NCBI RefSeq assembly: GCF_000760115.1
Contig: NZ_JNAS01000002.1
Span: forward strand, 806,001-870,000
DNA length: 64,000 bases
Source of the DNA: Prochlorococcus marinus str. SB
GTDB lineage: Bacteria > Cyanobacteriota > Cyanobacteriia > PCC-6307 > Cyanobiaceae
Direction of reading: 5' to 3'
In this document: positions 38,801 to 49,034 of the stretch, piece by piece
Position numbering within the stretch: position 1 is the first letter of the stretch
Layout: each line of letters opens with the position of its first letter
Notes under the pieces: generated by a model
What the model was told of the DNA's origin: nothing
Database searches by the model: none
The model's input: only the letters and a program-made list of their open reading frames with translations
Program-made: the position numbers and the translations under genes

Positions 38801-40461
38801 CTTTCTCCTAGATGCATCTCTAAACTCATTACAAGTTTTTCTCTCAGAGGGTCAATAGGAGGATTAGTAACTTGCGCAAATCTTTGCTTAAAGTAGTCAT
38901 ATAAAATATGTGGCTTAGATGAGAGAACTGCTAATGGGATGTCGTCGCCCATGCAATAAGTAGGCTCTTTAGCTAATGAAGCCATTGAATCTAAGATAAG
39001 GTCATTATCTTCCGCTGAAAAACCGTATGCAGTTTGTTGCTGCAACAACTCAAGGTCTTTAAGTTTGCAGTCTTTAACCCATTCATTATTTTCAATTTTA
39101 ATAGTTCTATTACTTAGAAGATTTTTATAATCATGCCTTTGAGCGGCTTCAGATTTTACTTCCCAATTTCTTAGGATTCTATTCTGATGAAAATCAACTG
39201 CCAGCATTTGTCCCGGTCCTAATCGGCCTTTTTCTATTACTCTTTCTTCTTCAAGATCTACTACTCCTGTTTCAGAACCCATTATTACAAAACCATCATC
39301 TGTGATTGAATATCTTGCTGGTCTTAGGCCATTTCTATCAAGCGTTGCTCCGACAAAATTTCCATCAGCAAATACAAGGAGTGCCGGACCATCCCAAGCT
39401 TCTTGTAGGCTTGCAGAATATTCATAAAAAGCTTTTATATCTTCTCTCTGCTCAAGTTCTGGTTGATCTCTAAATGCTTCAGGAACAAGTTTTAATAATG
39501 AGTCAGTAATGGGCTGACCTGAACGAATATTGATTTCAAGGGTTGCATCAAGATTTGATGAATCACTTTTGTTTACATCTACAATGGGCTTGATTTCATT
39601 AGATAACTCTTCCCAAAAATCATCAATATGTGTTTCTGAAGCTTTAGCCCAGTTGATATTACCCAATAGAGTATTTATTTCGCCATTATGACCCAAAAAT
39701 CTCATGGGTTGAGCTAGCGGCCATTTTGGAAGTGTATTAGTACTAAATCTACGATGATAAACTGAAAATGAAACTTTAAAACTATCTTCTTTTAGATCTT
39801 GATAAAACTCGGATAATATTTCAGAACGAACCATACCTTTATAAACAACTGTTTGAGAACTTAGTGAAGCAAAATAAAATTCACAATGCCCAACATCGTT
39901 TTTGAAAGTTTCTCTTATTTTTTTCTCAATTCTTTTCCTTAATTGGAATAAAAGCCTTTCAACATCCTGATGATCTTTTTTATCTACATATAAAATCCAC
40001 TGACAGATAAATGGAGCATTTGCTTTAGCTAAAGGGCCTAAGATTTCATTATTAACAGGTACTTTTCTCCAAGATGTTTTGTTGACTTTTAATTTTTCTG
40101 CTTCTTGATCACATATTGATTTACATACTTCAATTTTTTCTTTTTTATTAGGCATAAAAACCATACCTAAACCTCTATTAAACGCTTGATTATTTTTTAG
40201 ATTAATTTCCTCTTCTAGGTATCCCCATGGAATTGAACATAAAATGCCCGCTCCATCTCCTGAATCACTATCTCCTCCACAACCTCCTCTATGTTCCATG
40301 CAGTTAAGACCTTTAAGGGACTGTTTTAGGATCCAATTGCTTTCTACCCCTTTAATATTTGCTATGAAACCAACTCCGCAGGCATCTTTCTCCCCAATTA
40401 TTCCATTTGGGGAATAACTATCTTGATATGGGCCAACGATTCTTTTGATACTCTCTCCCAT
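35890..40461 (-). CDS. gltB: Ferredoxin-dependent glutamate synthase
   Basis: 1523-aa Fd-GOGAT, the second half of the GS-GOGAT nitrogen assimilation cycle: glutamine + 2-oxoglutarate + reduced ferredoxin give 2 glutamate. Type II amidotransferase domain with the nucleophile C28 after a 27-residue propeptide (DACGVGFIA). The central FMN/synthase domain has [34 protein letters not shown], the 3Fe-4S binding [15 protein letters not shown], and the C-terminal beta-helix GXXGG repeats. Overall length and the absence of a GltD subunit gene nearby favour the ferredoxin rather than NADPH form. Confidence 0.96.
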   Translation of the reverse strand: [1523 protein letters not shown]

Positions 40462-40498
40462 AGATTATTAAAGACTATTTAGTTACTTATGTATTCCT

Positions 40499-40504
40499 AT
40501 TATA
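40499..40504 (-). promoter_or_regulatory. Candidate -10 box for gltB
   Basis: TATAAT on the minus strand, 38 bp before the gltB ATG; -35 not recognisable. No GTAN8TAC (NtcA) site was found in the 194-bp spacer. Confidence 0.35.
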
Positions 40505-40655
40505 AAAATAAATACGAAAATAAATCTAAAGATAATGAATATTTACCAAAGAATTTTAATTTGACAAATTTAAAAAAAATATAATTAAAAACTTTTAGTT
40601 GGTGCTCTTAAAAGGTTATGATAGTTGAATATTTATTTTTATCTAAGTTTAATAG

Positions 40656-41030
40656 ATGCCCACCATCTCACAATTAGTAGGTTCAGAAAGAAAACGTCTG
40701 ACAAAGAAAACAAAATCTCCTGCATTAAAAGCTTGCCCTGAAAGAAGAGGAGTATGTACAAGAGTCTATACATCAACACCTAAGAAGCCTAATTCAGCTT
40801 TGAGGAAAGTTGCTAGGGTTAGATTAACCTCTGGTTTCGAAGTAACTGCCTATATTCCTGGGATTGGACATAACTTGCAAGAACATTCTGTAGTGCTACT
40901 TAGAGGTGGAAGAGTCAAGGATTTGCCAGGAGTTAGATATCATATAATAAGAGGAACTTTAGATACGGCTGGAGTCAAAGATAGACGTCAATCCAGATCT
41001 AAGTATGGAGCAAAAGTTCCAAAAGATTAA
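40656..41030 (+). CDS. rpsL: 30S ribosomal protein S12
   Basis: 124-aa S12 of the decoding centre. [49 protein letters not shown] (with Lys43 region); [28 protein letters not shown], which contains the streptomycin-relevant Lys88 neighbourhood. First gene of the str operon. Intergenic leader is A/T-rich. Confidence 0.97.
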   Translation: MPTISQLVGSERKRLTKKTKSPALKACPERRGVCTRVYTSTPKKPNSALRKVARVRLTSGFEVTAYIPGIGHNLQEHSVVLLRGGRVKDLPGVRYHIIRGTLDTAGVKDRRQSRSKYGAKVPKD

Positions 41031-41055
41031 TTTGTAAACATCACTTTTTAAAATT

Positions 41056-41526
41056 ATGTCACGTCGTAATGCAGCAGTAAAAAGACCAGTTCTGCCTGAT
41101 CCTCAATTTAATAGTCGTCTTGCTTCAATGATGATTTCTCGATTGATGAAACATGGTAAAAAATCTACAGCTCAAAGAATATTATCTGATGCGTTTTCTC
41201 TAATAAGCGAGAGAACAGGTGGTAATGCAGTGGAATTATTTGAAACAGCTGTAAAAAATGCTACTCCTCTTGTTGAGGTAAGAGCTAGAAGAGTTGGTGG
41301 TGCAACATATCAAGTACCCATGGAAGTTCGCCAAGAGAGGGGTACGGCTATGGCATTAAGATGGCTTGTTACATTCTCTCGTGCAAGAAATGGAAAAAGC
41401 ATGTCCCAAAAACTTGCAGGCGAGTTGATGGATGCAGCAAATGAAACAGGCAGTGCCGTTAAAAAAAGAGAAGATACTCATAAAATGGCAGAAGCTAATA
41501 AAGCTTTTGCGCATTACAGATATTAA
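41056..41526 (+). CDS. rpsG: 30S ribosomal protein S7
   Basis: 156-aa S7, which organises the 3' major domain of 16S r[45 protein letters not shown] and [16 protein letters not shown] are diagnostic. Starts 25 bp after rpsL. Confidence 0.97.
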   Translation: MSRRNAAVKRPVLPDPQFNSRLASMMISRLMKHGKKSTAQRILSDAFSLISERTGGNAVELFETAVKNATPLVEVRARRVGGATYQVPMEVRQERGTAMALRWLVTFSRARNGKSMSQKLAGELMDAANETGSAVKKREDTHKMAEANKAFAHYRY

Positions 41527-41622
41527 TTTCATCAAAAGGCACTTAAGTAGTTTATTATTATTAAAGTTTGCTTTTAGGGTGAACTACACTAATCAAAAAT
41601 TATTTTATTTGGAGCTTTAAAA

Positions 41623-43698
41623 TTGGCACGCGACTTTCCCCTAGAACGAGTAAGAAACATAGGTATAGCCGCTCATATTGATGCAGGTAAGACAACAACA
41701 ACTGAAAGAATTTTATTTTATTCAGGTGTGGTTCATAAAATTGGAGAGGTTCATGATGGTGCTGCAGTAACAGATTGGATGGATCAAGAAAGAGAAAGAG
41801 GAATAACTATCACTGCTGCTGCAATATCGACTAGTTGGCAAGATCATAGGATTAATATTATTGATACTCCTGGACACGTTGATTTTACTATTGAAGTTGA
41901 AAGATCAATGCGTGTCTTGGATGGAGTCATAGCTGTATTTTGCGCAGTTGGTGGAGTACAGCCTCAATCCGAGACGGTTTGGCGACAAGCAGATAGATAT
42001 TCCGTTCCAAGAATGGTTTTTGTTAATAAAATGGACAGAACTGGTGCGGATTTTTTAAAGGTTAATAAGCAAATTAAAGATCGATTAAAGGCAAATGCAC
42101 TTCCAATCCAGTTACCTATTGGGGCTGAAGGTGATCTTACAGGCATTATTGATTTAGTAGCCAACAAAGCATACCTTTACAAAAACGATTTAGGTACTGA
42201 TATTCAAGAAGCACCAATTCCATCTGACATGGAGGATGAAGCTGCTGAGTGGAGATTAAAGTTAATGGAAAGTGTTGCAGAAAATGATGAAGAGTTAATA
42301 GAAATATTTCTCGAAACAGGAGAATTATCTGAAGAACATCTTAAAAAAGGTATTAGGGAAGGGGTTTTAAAACATGGTTTGGTTCCAGTACTATGCGGTT
42401 CAGCTTTTAAGAACAAAGGTGTTCAACTTGTATTAGACGCTGTAGTTGATTACTTGCCCGCTCCAGTTGATGTCAAACCAATACAAGGTATTTTGCCAAG
42501 TGGCAAAGAAGATGTAAGACCTTCAGATGATAATGCTCCTTTCAGTGCATTAGCTTTCAAAGTGATGTCAGATCCCTATGGGAAATTAACTTTTGTGAGA
42601 ATGTATTCAGGTGTTCTTTCAAAGGGAAGTTATGTAATGAATTCTACTAAGGATGCTAAAGAGAGAATTTCTAGATTAGTGATTCTTAAGGCTGATGAAA
42701 GAGAGGAGGTTGATGAGTTGAGGGCTGGGGATTTAGGAGCTGTATTAGGACTTAAGAACACAACAACTGGTGACACTTTGTGTAACACAGAAGATCCAAT
42801 AGTTTTGGAAACATTGTTTATTCCTGAACCAGTTATCTCAGTCGCTGTTGAGCCTAAAACTAAGGGCGATATGGAAAAATTATCAAAAGCTTTAACTGCT
42901 TTGTCTGAAGAGGACCCAACCTTCAGGGTAAGTACAGATCCTGAGACAAATCAAACTGTTATTGCAGGTATGGGTGAGTTGCACTTAGAAATCCTTGTTG
43001 ACAGAATGTTAAGGGAATTTAAAGTTGAAGCAAATATAGGAGCTCCACAAGTTTCATATAGAGAAACTATTAGGTCTAGTTCTAAAGGTGAAGGTAAATA
43101 TGCAAGACAGACTGGAGGTAAAGGTCAATATGGTCATGTCATTATTGAAATGGAACCTGCTGAAGTTGGTAAAGGTTTCGAATTTGTAAACAAAATTGTT
43201 GGTGGAGCTGTACCAAAAGAGTATATTGGTCCTGCATCTAATGGAATGAAAGAGACATGTGAATCTGGTGTTCTTGCCGGTTATCCACTCATTGATGTAA
43301 AAGTAACACTAGTCGATGGTTCATTCCACGATGTAGACTCATCTGAAATGGCCTTCAAAATTGCAGGTTCCATGGCTTTTAAAGACGGGGTTAAAAAATG
43401 CAATCCTGTCCTTTTAGAGCCTATGATGAAAGTTGAGGTTGAAAGCCCTGACGATTTTCTTGGATCTGTAATTGGTGATCTCTCTTCCAGAAGAGGTCAA
43501 GTAGAAGGACAATCTGTTGACGATGGATTGTCTAAGGTACAGGCCAAAGTGCCATTAGCCGAAATGTTCGGTTATGCCACTCAACTCCGATCAATGACTC
43601 AAGGTCGGGGTATATTTTCAATGGAGTTCGCAAATTATGAAGAAGTTCCTCGTAATGTTGCTGAAGCTATCATTTCCAAGAATCAGGGCAACTCCTGA
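41623..43698 (+). CDS. fusA: Elongation factor G
   Basis: 691-aa translocase GTPase. G1 [15 protein letters not shown]2 [12 protein letters not shown]3 [16 protein letters not shown]4 [11 protein letters not shown]-terminal domain IV ([31 protein letters not shown]) and domain V complete. TTG start: the frame opens [18 protein letters not shown]. An RBS GGAG precedes at 11 bp. Length normal. Confidence 0.98.
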   Translation: MARDFPLERVRNIGIAAHIDAGKTTTTERILFYSGVVHKIGEVHDGAAVTDWMDQERERGITITAAAISTSWQDHRINIIDTPGHVDFTIEVERSMRVLDGVIAVFCAVGGVQPQSETVWRQADRYSVPRMVFVNKMDRTGADFLKVNKQIKDRLKANALPIQLPIGAEGDLTGIIDLVANKAYLYKNDLGTDIQEAPIPSDMEDEAAEWRLKLMESVAENDEELIEIFLETGELSEEHLKKGIREGVLKHGLVPVLCGSAFKNKGVQLVLDAVVDYLPAPVDVKPIQGILPSGKEDVRPSDDNAPFSALAFKVMSDPYGKLTFVRMYSGVLSKGSYVMNSTKDAKERISRLVILKADEREEVDELRAGDLGAVLGLKNTTTGDTLCNTEDPIVLETLFIPEPVISVAVEPKTKGDMEKLSKALTALSEEDPTFRVSTDPETNQTVIAGMGELHLEILVDRMLREFKVEANIGAPQVSYRETIRSSSKGEGKYARQTGGKGQYGHVIIEMEPAEVGKGFEFVNKIVGGAVPKEYIGPASNGMKETCESGVLAGYPLIDVKVTLVDGSFHDVDSSEMAFKIAGSMAFKDGVKKCNPVLLEPMMKVEVESPDDFLGSVIGDLSSRRGQVEGQSVDDGLSKVQAKVPLAEMFGYATQLRSMTQGRGIFSMEFANYEEVPRNVAEAIISKNQGNS

Positions 43699-43743
43699 TC
43701 TCTAAACTAAAAAACTCTTAAACCCTCGATTCTTTAATTCAAA

Positions 43744-44943
43744 ATGGCTCGCGAGAAGTTCGAAAGAAACAAACCACATGTCAACATAGGTACTATTGGC
43801 CATGTTGATCATGGAAAAACAACACTAACAGCTGCTATTACAAATGTATTAGCCAAAAAAGGTCAAGCACAAGCTCAAGACTATGGAGACATTGACGGTG
43901 CTCCTGAAGAAAGAGAGCGTGGCATTACCATTAATACAGCTCATGTTGAATATGAAACAGAAGGCAGGCATTATGCTCATGTCGATTGCCCAGGGCATGC
44001 TGATTATGTAAAAAACATGATCACAGGGGCCGCTCAGATGGATGGAGCGATCCTAGTTTGTGCTGCTACAGATGGTCCTATGGCTCAAACTAAAGAGCAT
44101 ATTCTTTTAGCTAAACAGGTTGGAGTTCCTGCTCTTGTAGTTGCTCTTAATAAGTGCGATATGGTCGATGATGAAGAAATTATTGAACTTGTTGAAATGG
44201 AAATTAGGGAACTGTTAGACAGTTATGACTTCCCCGGAGATGACATTCCTATAGTTCAAGTTTCAGGTTTAAAAGCTCTCGAAGGCGATTCTACTTGGGA
44301 ATCAAAGATTGAAGAACTAATGAAAGCAGTTGATGCTAGCATCCCTGAGCCAGAAAGAGAAGTTGATAAACCATTCTTGATGGCAGTTGAAGACGTTTTC
44401 TCTATTACTGGTAGAGGAACTGTTGCTACTGGAAGAATTGAGAGAGGTAAAGTAAAGGTTGGAGAAGAAGTAGAAATAGTTGGAATAAGAGATACAAGAG
44501 TAACAACTGTTACTGGAGTTGAAATGTTCCGAAAACTTCTTGACGAAGGTATGGCTGGCGATAATGTTGGTTTACTTTTGCGGGGTGTCCAGAAAGAAGA
44601 TATTGAAAGAGGAATGGTTCTTGTAAAGAAAGGATCTATTACTCCGCATACTCAGTTTGAAGGGGAAGTTTATGTTCTCAAAAAAGAAGAGGGTGGAAGA
44701 CATACTCCTTTCTTTGCAGGATATAGACCTCAGTTCTACATCAGAACAACTGATGTAACAGGTCAAATAACCGCATTTACTTCAGATGATGGGTCTAATG
44801 TAGAAATGGTTATGCCAGGCGACAGAATTAAGATGACTGGAGAATTAATTTGTCCAGTGGCTATTGAACAAGGTATGCGATTCGCCATACGTGAAGGTGG
44901 ACGTACTATCGGTGCTGGAGTTGTTTCTAAAATACTCAAATAA
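43744..44943 (+). CDS. tuf: Elongation factor Tu
   Basis: 399 aa. [14 protein letters not shown], switch [51 protein letters not shown], and C-terminal domains 2 and 3 with [27 protein letters not shown]. It delivers aminoacyl-tRNA to the ribosome. 45 bp after fusA. Confidence 0.98.
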   Translation: MAREKFERNKPHVNIGTIGHVDHGKTTLTAAITNVLAKKGQAQAQDYGDIDGAPEERERGITINTAHVEYETEGRHYAHVDCPGHADYVKNMITGAAQMDGAILVCAATDGPMAQTKEHILLAKQVGVPALVVALNKCDMVDDEEIIELVEMEIRELLDSYDFPGDDIPIVQVSGLKALEGDSTWESKIEELMKAVDASIPEPEREVDKPFLMAVEDVFSITGRGTVATGRIERGKVKVGEEVEIVGIRDTRVTTVTGVEMFRKLLDEGMAGDNVGLLLRGVQKEDIERGMVLVKKGSITPHTQFEGEVYVLKKEEGGRHTPFFAGYRPQFYIRTTDVTGQITAFTSDDGSNVEMVMPGDRIKMTGELICPVAIEQGMRFAIREGGRTIGAGVVSKILK

Positions 44944-44996
44944 TAAATTTTAATTTTAGAAACTTAACCTCAATCATCTAATATAGGTTTATGGAA

Positions 44997-45022
44997 AAGG
45001 GTCATTTTAATCAATGACCCTT
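44997..45022 (+). promoter_or_regulatory. Perfect hairpin between tuf and rpsJ
   Basis: 10-bp inverted repeat AAGGGTCATT / AATGACCCTT with a 6-nt loop, 22 bp before the rpsJ ATG. No T-run follows on the plus strand, so it is not a standard terminator. It could be a processing site or an attenuator that lowers rpsJ relative to tuf. Confidence 0.55.
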
Positions 45023-45043
45023 CACTAAAAGTTATTTGAAACT

Positions 45044-45364
45044 ATGACTGCATCAATTGCACAACAAAAAATAAGAATAAGGCTCAAAGCGTTTGATAGA
45101 AGAATGCTTGATTTATCTTGCGACAAAATAATCCAAACTGCTGATACTACTTCTGCTTCAGCAATAGGTCCAATACCTTTACCTACAAAAAGGAAGATTT
45201 ATTGTGTTCTAAGATCACCTCATGTTGATAAAGATTCTAGAGAGCATTTTGAAACAAGAACACATCGAAGAATAATAGATATCTATAGTCCTTCTGCAAA
45301 AACTATTGACGCTTTAATGAAACTAGATCTTCCTAGTGGTGTAGATATAGAAGTTAAACTTTAA
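45044..45364 (+). CDS. rpsJ: 30S ribosomal protein S10
   Basis: 106-aa S10. [59 protein letters not shown] are diagnostic. S10 is part of the transcription-antitermination complex (NusB partner). Here it ends the str operon instead of leading the S10 operon, the usual cyanobacterial arrangement. Confidence 0.97.
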   Translation: MTASIAQQKIRIRLKAFDRRMLDLSCDKIIQTADTTSASAIGPIPLPTKRKIYCVLRSPHVDKDSREHFETRTHRRIIDIYSPSAKTIDALMKLDLPSGVDIEVKL

Positions 45365-45420
45365 TAAATCCCGAAACCGACCTAAATTGATTAGTATAAA
45401 TGAAATAAGTTGAGGTTTAA

Positions 45421-46077
45421 ATGGGAGAACTCTCAGTAAGGGAATTACCTTTATTTCCTTTGTCAGAGGTAGTTCTTTTTCCTCAAGAAATATTGCCTTT
45501 ACATATTTTTGAATCGAGATACAGGATTATGCTCCAATCCGTTCTTGAAACTGATTCTATGTTTGGAGTAATTAAGTTGGATCCAACCACTAAAAGTATG
45601 GCTAATGTTGGATGTTGTGCACAAATATTAAAACATCAAACTGCAGAGGATGGGAGAAGTAATATTATCACTCTCGGCCAACAAAGATTCCAAGTTTTAG
45701 AAATTACCCGTTCTACGCCATTTTGTTCTGCGATGGTTAGTTGGATTAGTGATAATAATATTGATGATTTGCAAAAATTAGATTCTTTAAAAGATTCAGT
45801 AAAAGAAGCACTTAGTGATGTTATTAATTTAACGAGTAAATTGACTAATACTAAGAAAAATTTTCCTGATAAATTACCTGACAATCCAATGGATTTATCA
45901 TTTTGGATAGGAGCTCATTTGGGCGGCCCTGTTGCGGAAGAACAGCAAAGACTTCTTGAGGAGAGAGATACTTTTACTCGTTTGCAAAGAGAATATGAAA
46001 TGCTTGATCATACAAGAAAACAACTTGCAGCAAGAACAGCATTGAAAGAGAGTTTTCCTGATATTAAAGAAAATTAA
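45421..46077 (+). CDS. LON substrate-binding domain protein
   Basis: 218 aa, only the N-terminal LON domain: LSVRELPLFPLSEVVLFPQEILPLHIFESRYRIMLQ and ITLGQQRFQVLEI. No AAA+ or protease domain, so not Lon itself. C-terminal 100 residues are helical (DTFTRLQREYEMLDHTRKQLAAR). Such stand-alone LON proteins are common in cyanobacteria and are of uncertain role, perhaps an adaptor. The stop directly abuts the next gene. Confidence 0.85.
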   Translation: MGELSVRELPLFPLSEVVLFPQEILPLHIFESRYRIMLQSVLETDSMFGVIKLDPTTKSMANVGCCAQILKHQTAEDGRSNIITLGQQRFQVLEITRSTPFCSAMVSWISDNNIDDLQKLDSLKDSVKEALSDVINLTSKLTNTKKNFPDKLPDNPMDLSFWIGAHLGGPVAEEQQRLLEERDTFTRLQREYEMLDHTRKQLAARTALKESFPDIKEN

Positions 46078-47013
46078 ATGTTTGAATTATTATTCCCTTT
46101 TTTTTTAATAGTTTTATTCATTCTAGTCCTAACTATAATTTGGAGAAATAATGCTAGAAAATATATTTCCACTGGTACAGTAGCTTCTGCATATGATGCT
46201 TGGACCCAAGATAAATTACTTGAGAGATTATGGGGAGAACATATACATTTGGGTTTTTATCCTTCAGAGGTAAAAAATATTGATTTTAGGAAGGCTAAAG
46301 TTCAGTTTGTTCATGAATTAGTCAAATGGAGTGGGTTAGATAAATTACCACGGGGATCCAGAGTACTTGATGTAGGTTGTGGAATAGGGGGAAGTTCTAG
46401 GATTCTTGCAGAATATTATGGCTTTAATGTTACTGGCATTACAATTAGTCCGGCTCAAGTTAAAAGAGCACGAGAACTTACTCCTAATGGGCTAAATTGC
46501 ACCTTCCAAGTTATGGATGCTTTGGATTTGAAATTTGAAGATGGATCATTTGATGCCATCTGGAGTGTTGAGGCTGGTGCACACATGAATGATAAAACTA
46601 GGTTTGCAGATGAAATGCTGAGAACTCTAAGACCTGGAGGGTATCTCGCGCTGGCTGATTGGAACTCAAGAGACTTAAGGGCATACCCTCCATCATTTTT
46701 TGAAAAGTTAGTTCTTAAACAACTACTTGAACAATGGGTACATCCTCATTTTATTAGCATTAACGAATTTAGTAACATTCTTGGAACTAACGGAAATAGT
46801 TCAGGAAGAGTTATTTCTGAAAACTGGAATTCCTATACAAATCCTTCATGGTATGACTCCATTATTGAAGGTATGCGGAGGCCCCTCGTAATTTTGTCAC
46901 TTGGCCCATTTGCGATAGTGAAGTCGATTAGAGAGATTCCAACAATACTTCTCATGAATTGGGCATTTAGAAAAGGTTTAATGGAGTTTGGAGTTTATAA
47001 ATGTAGAGGGTAA
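46078..47013 (+). CDS. SAM methyltransferase, MPBQ/MSBQ-type quinol methyltransferase
   Basis: 311 aa. N-terminal membrane anchor at about residues 4-22; SAM motif I RVLDVGCGIGGSSRILA (residues 95-111), ITISPAQVKRA, and WSVEAGAHMNDK. The organisation and motifs resemble the cyanobacterial 2-methyl-6-phytyl/solanesyl-benzoquinol methyltransferase (Synechocystis Sll0418), which makes plastoquinone and tocopherol precursors. A gamma-tocopherol or other quinol substrate cannot be excluded. Confidence 0.82.
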   Translation: MFELLFPFFLIVLFILVLTIIWRNNARKYISTGTVASAYDAWTQDKLLERLWGEHIHLGFYPSEVKNIDFRKAKVQFVHELVKWSGLDKLPRGSRVLDVGCGIGGSSRILAEYYGFNVTGITISPAQVKRARELTPNGLNCTFQVMDALDLKFEDGSFDAIWSVEAGAHMNDKTRFADEMLRTLRPGGYLALADWNSRDLRAYPPSFFEKLVLKQLLEQWVHPHFISINEFSNILGTNGNSSGRVISENWNSYTNPSWYDSIIEGMRRPLVILSLGPFAIVKSIREIPTILLMNWAFRKGLMEFGVYKCRG

Positions 47014-47014
47014 A

Positions 47015-47860
47015 TTAATCTAGTTCAACATTTTCAGAAAAATAATTTCCAAAATCTACAAAATTCTTGCAAAGTGGCATCAACTTATTTTTTAATTCAA
47101 GAAAATTTGTAATCCTATTTTGATTATTGATTTCTAAATCAACATAAATTATGTATTCTCCTAATTCTCTTTTTGAAGGTCTTGATTCAATCTTACTCAT
47201 ATTAAATCCAAAATCTGCAATATAATTTACAGCTTTAAGCAAAGCACCAGGTTTATTTGAAATTAATGAGAAAGCAAAACTAGCAATATTAGCTAAATTT
47301 GAATTTGATTCCTTGCTCAACAAGACAAATCTAGTGCAATTACCTGGAACATCATTAATAGGAAAGGCTAATTCTTTAAGTCCTTCGATTTGAATTAACG
47401 ATTTTGAACCAATAGCCGCTCTGAATTTACTCCCCTTGATCATTTTGACAGCTTCTGATGTTGAATTTGTTGGGAGAGGAATTGCATTTGGAAGATTCTC
47501 AGATAACCATTCTGAACATTGAGCTAATGCTTGAGGATGAGATAATACTTCTGAAATGTTTGAAAGTTCTCCATCACTAATTAATGCATGTTTAATAGGT
47601 AAAACAATTGCTTTATTTATGAAAATTTCAGGAAATTTCCAAAGGGCATCTAGAGTAGCCGTAACTCCCCCTTCTACAGAATTTTCTATAGGAACTACAG
47701 CTGCATCACAATTGTTGTACGCAATTGATTTAATAACCGAATGTAACCCATTACATGGTACAAATATAGGTGTCTGAAAATTGGCAAGCTTTGATAATAT
47801 ATGGGCTGCTTTTTCTGCGTATGTTCCTTGAGGACCTAAATATGCAACTTGTTTGCGCAT
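47015..47860 (-). CDS. pheA: Prephenate dehydratase
   Basis: 281-aa monofunctional enzyme of phenylalanine synthesis (prephenate to phenylpyruvate). MRKQVAYLGPQGTYAEKAA; the catalytic Thr in PGNCTRFVLLS; and a C-terminal ACT domain with SRPSKRELGEYIIYVDLE (ESRPS motif for Phe feedback). No chorismate mutase domain. Convergent with the methyltransferase gene (1 bp gap). Confidence 0.95.
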   Translation of the reverse strand: MRKQVAYLGPQGTYAEKAAHILSKLANFQTPIFVPCNGLHSVIKSIAYNNCDAAVVPIENSVEGGVTATLDALWKFPEIFINKAIVLPIKHALISDGELSNISEVLSHPQALAQCSEWLSENLPNAIPLPTNSTSEAVKMIKGSKFRAAIGSKSLIQIEGLKELAFPINDVPGNCTRFVLLSKESNSNLANIASFAFSLISNKPGALLKAVNYIADFGFNMSKIESRPSKRELGEYIIYVDLEINNQNRITNFLELKNKLMPLCKNFVDFGNYFSENVELD

Positions 47861-47912
47861 GATTAATTGTAAAAAAAAAAGAAATCAAATAAGCATTGGA
47901 GGAATATAGAAA

Positions 47913-48431
47913 ATGCTATTGTCTTTTGATGCTAAACAGAAACTCAAGCTTTCTGTAACACGTAATAAAGAATATCTTTCTAAATATCTTTTGGAAGAAG
48001 AAAGAGTTGTTGGAGCAATGCTTGACTCCAAAAAATTAGTAGCAGAAGGAGTAGGTAGATATAAGTATACAGTAACAAGTTTTAAGGTTTTTCAATTAGA
48101 TATTAACCCTGTTGTCTCAATTGCGGTAGAAAATAAAGGTGGAATTTTAAAAATGAGTGCTCTTGAAAGTACATTGGATGGTTTGGGTATGATAGATGAT
48201 TTTAATCTTATTTTGAAAGCAAATTTGGAAGCAACTACTATTGGTTTAGAAGGTGAAGCGCTTCTTGGGGTATCTGTAAGCCAACCTCCTCTACTGAAGC
48301 TGGTACCAAGGAAAATTTTGGAATCTACTGGTCATTCGGTATTAAATGGGATTCTGTTGGGTATAAAGTCAAGGGTTCAACAGCAACTCGTAAAAGACTT
48401 TTTAGATTGGTGTGAATTAAAGAAGATTTGA
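47913..48431 (+). CDS. DUF1997-family protein
   Basis: 172 aa, lipid-binding-like fold proposed for DUF1997, a cyanobacterial/plastid family of unknown function. RBS GGAGGAA. Its last 15 bp overlap the end of convergent rnhB. Divergent from pheA with a 52-bp spacer that contains A10. Confidence 0.7.
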   Translation: MLLSFDAKQKLKLSVTRNKEYLSKYLLEEERVVGAMLDSKKLVAEGVGRYKYTVTSFKVFQLDINPVVSIAVENKGGILKMSALESTLDGLGMIDDFNLILKANLEATTIGLEGEALLGVSVSQPPLLKLVPRKILESTGHSVLNGILLGIKSRVQQQLVKDFLDWCELKKI

Positions 48432-49034
48432 TTTTTTTAAAAAACTTTTCCTATGAAGTTCAGTTAAGCCATTTTTTTTGATTAATGAAAGATGCTCTCT
48501 TGTTCCATAACCTTTATTTTTAAATATCAAGTATCCTGAGTATTTTTTTTCTAACCTCTCCATTAGATTGTCGCGAGAAACTTTGGCAATTATGCTTGCT
48601 GAAGCTATCGAGATAAACTTTGAGTCTCCAGATAATATGTTTTTCTGAATTCCGTCCCATGGCCTTAATAATAAGGGACCATCAATTTTTAATTCAGATG
48701 GCTTTTCTTTTAATTTTTTTAAAGCTCTTATCATTGACAGTTCCGTCGCAACCCTGATACCTAACTTATCTATTTCTCTGGCCGAAGATTGCCCAATTCC
48801 ATAATCTGAAGAAAGTAATAAAATTTTTTGTAAAAGTAATTTTCTTTTTTTTGGGGTTAGTTTTTTACTATCTGTTACTCCAAATTGTTTTAAGATAAAT
48901 TTATTTTTTTCAGTTAATACTACAGCTGCTGCAAAAACGGGACCAAAAATTGCTCCCCTTCCAACTTCATCTAATCCAACTTCGAATACTTTATTCAATG
49001 CTTGCTGAAGATCTTCTTCTTCTTTTTCTTGCAT
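48417..49034 (-). CDS. rnhB: Ribonuclease HII
   Basis: 205 aa, cleaving ribonucleotides in RNA-DNA hybrids and single embedded ribonucleotides. Catalytic DEDD-type residues: D18-E19 in GLDEVGRG, D113-like in LKIDGPLLL, and D in SIIAKVSRD. Starts 44 bp inside the 3' end of rne, in a different frame, so it is translationally linked to rne. Confidence 0.94.
   Translation of the reverse strand: MQEKEEEDLQQALNKVFEVGLDEVGRGAIFGPVFAAAVVLTEKNKFILKQFGVTDSKKLTPKKRKLLLQKILLLSSDYGIGQSSAREIDKLGIRVATELSMIRALKKLKEKPSELKIDGPLLLRPWDGIQKNILSGDSKFISIASASIIAKVSRDNLMERLEKKYSGYLIFKNKGYGTREHLSLIKKNGLTELHRKSFLKKSNLL

Noticed and set aside
40561-40585. TTGACA followed by TATAAT before rpsL
   Set aside because: The spacer is 13 bp, too short for a sigma-70 promoter; the elements probably belong to A/T-rich background.
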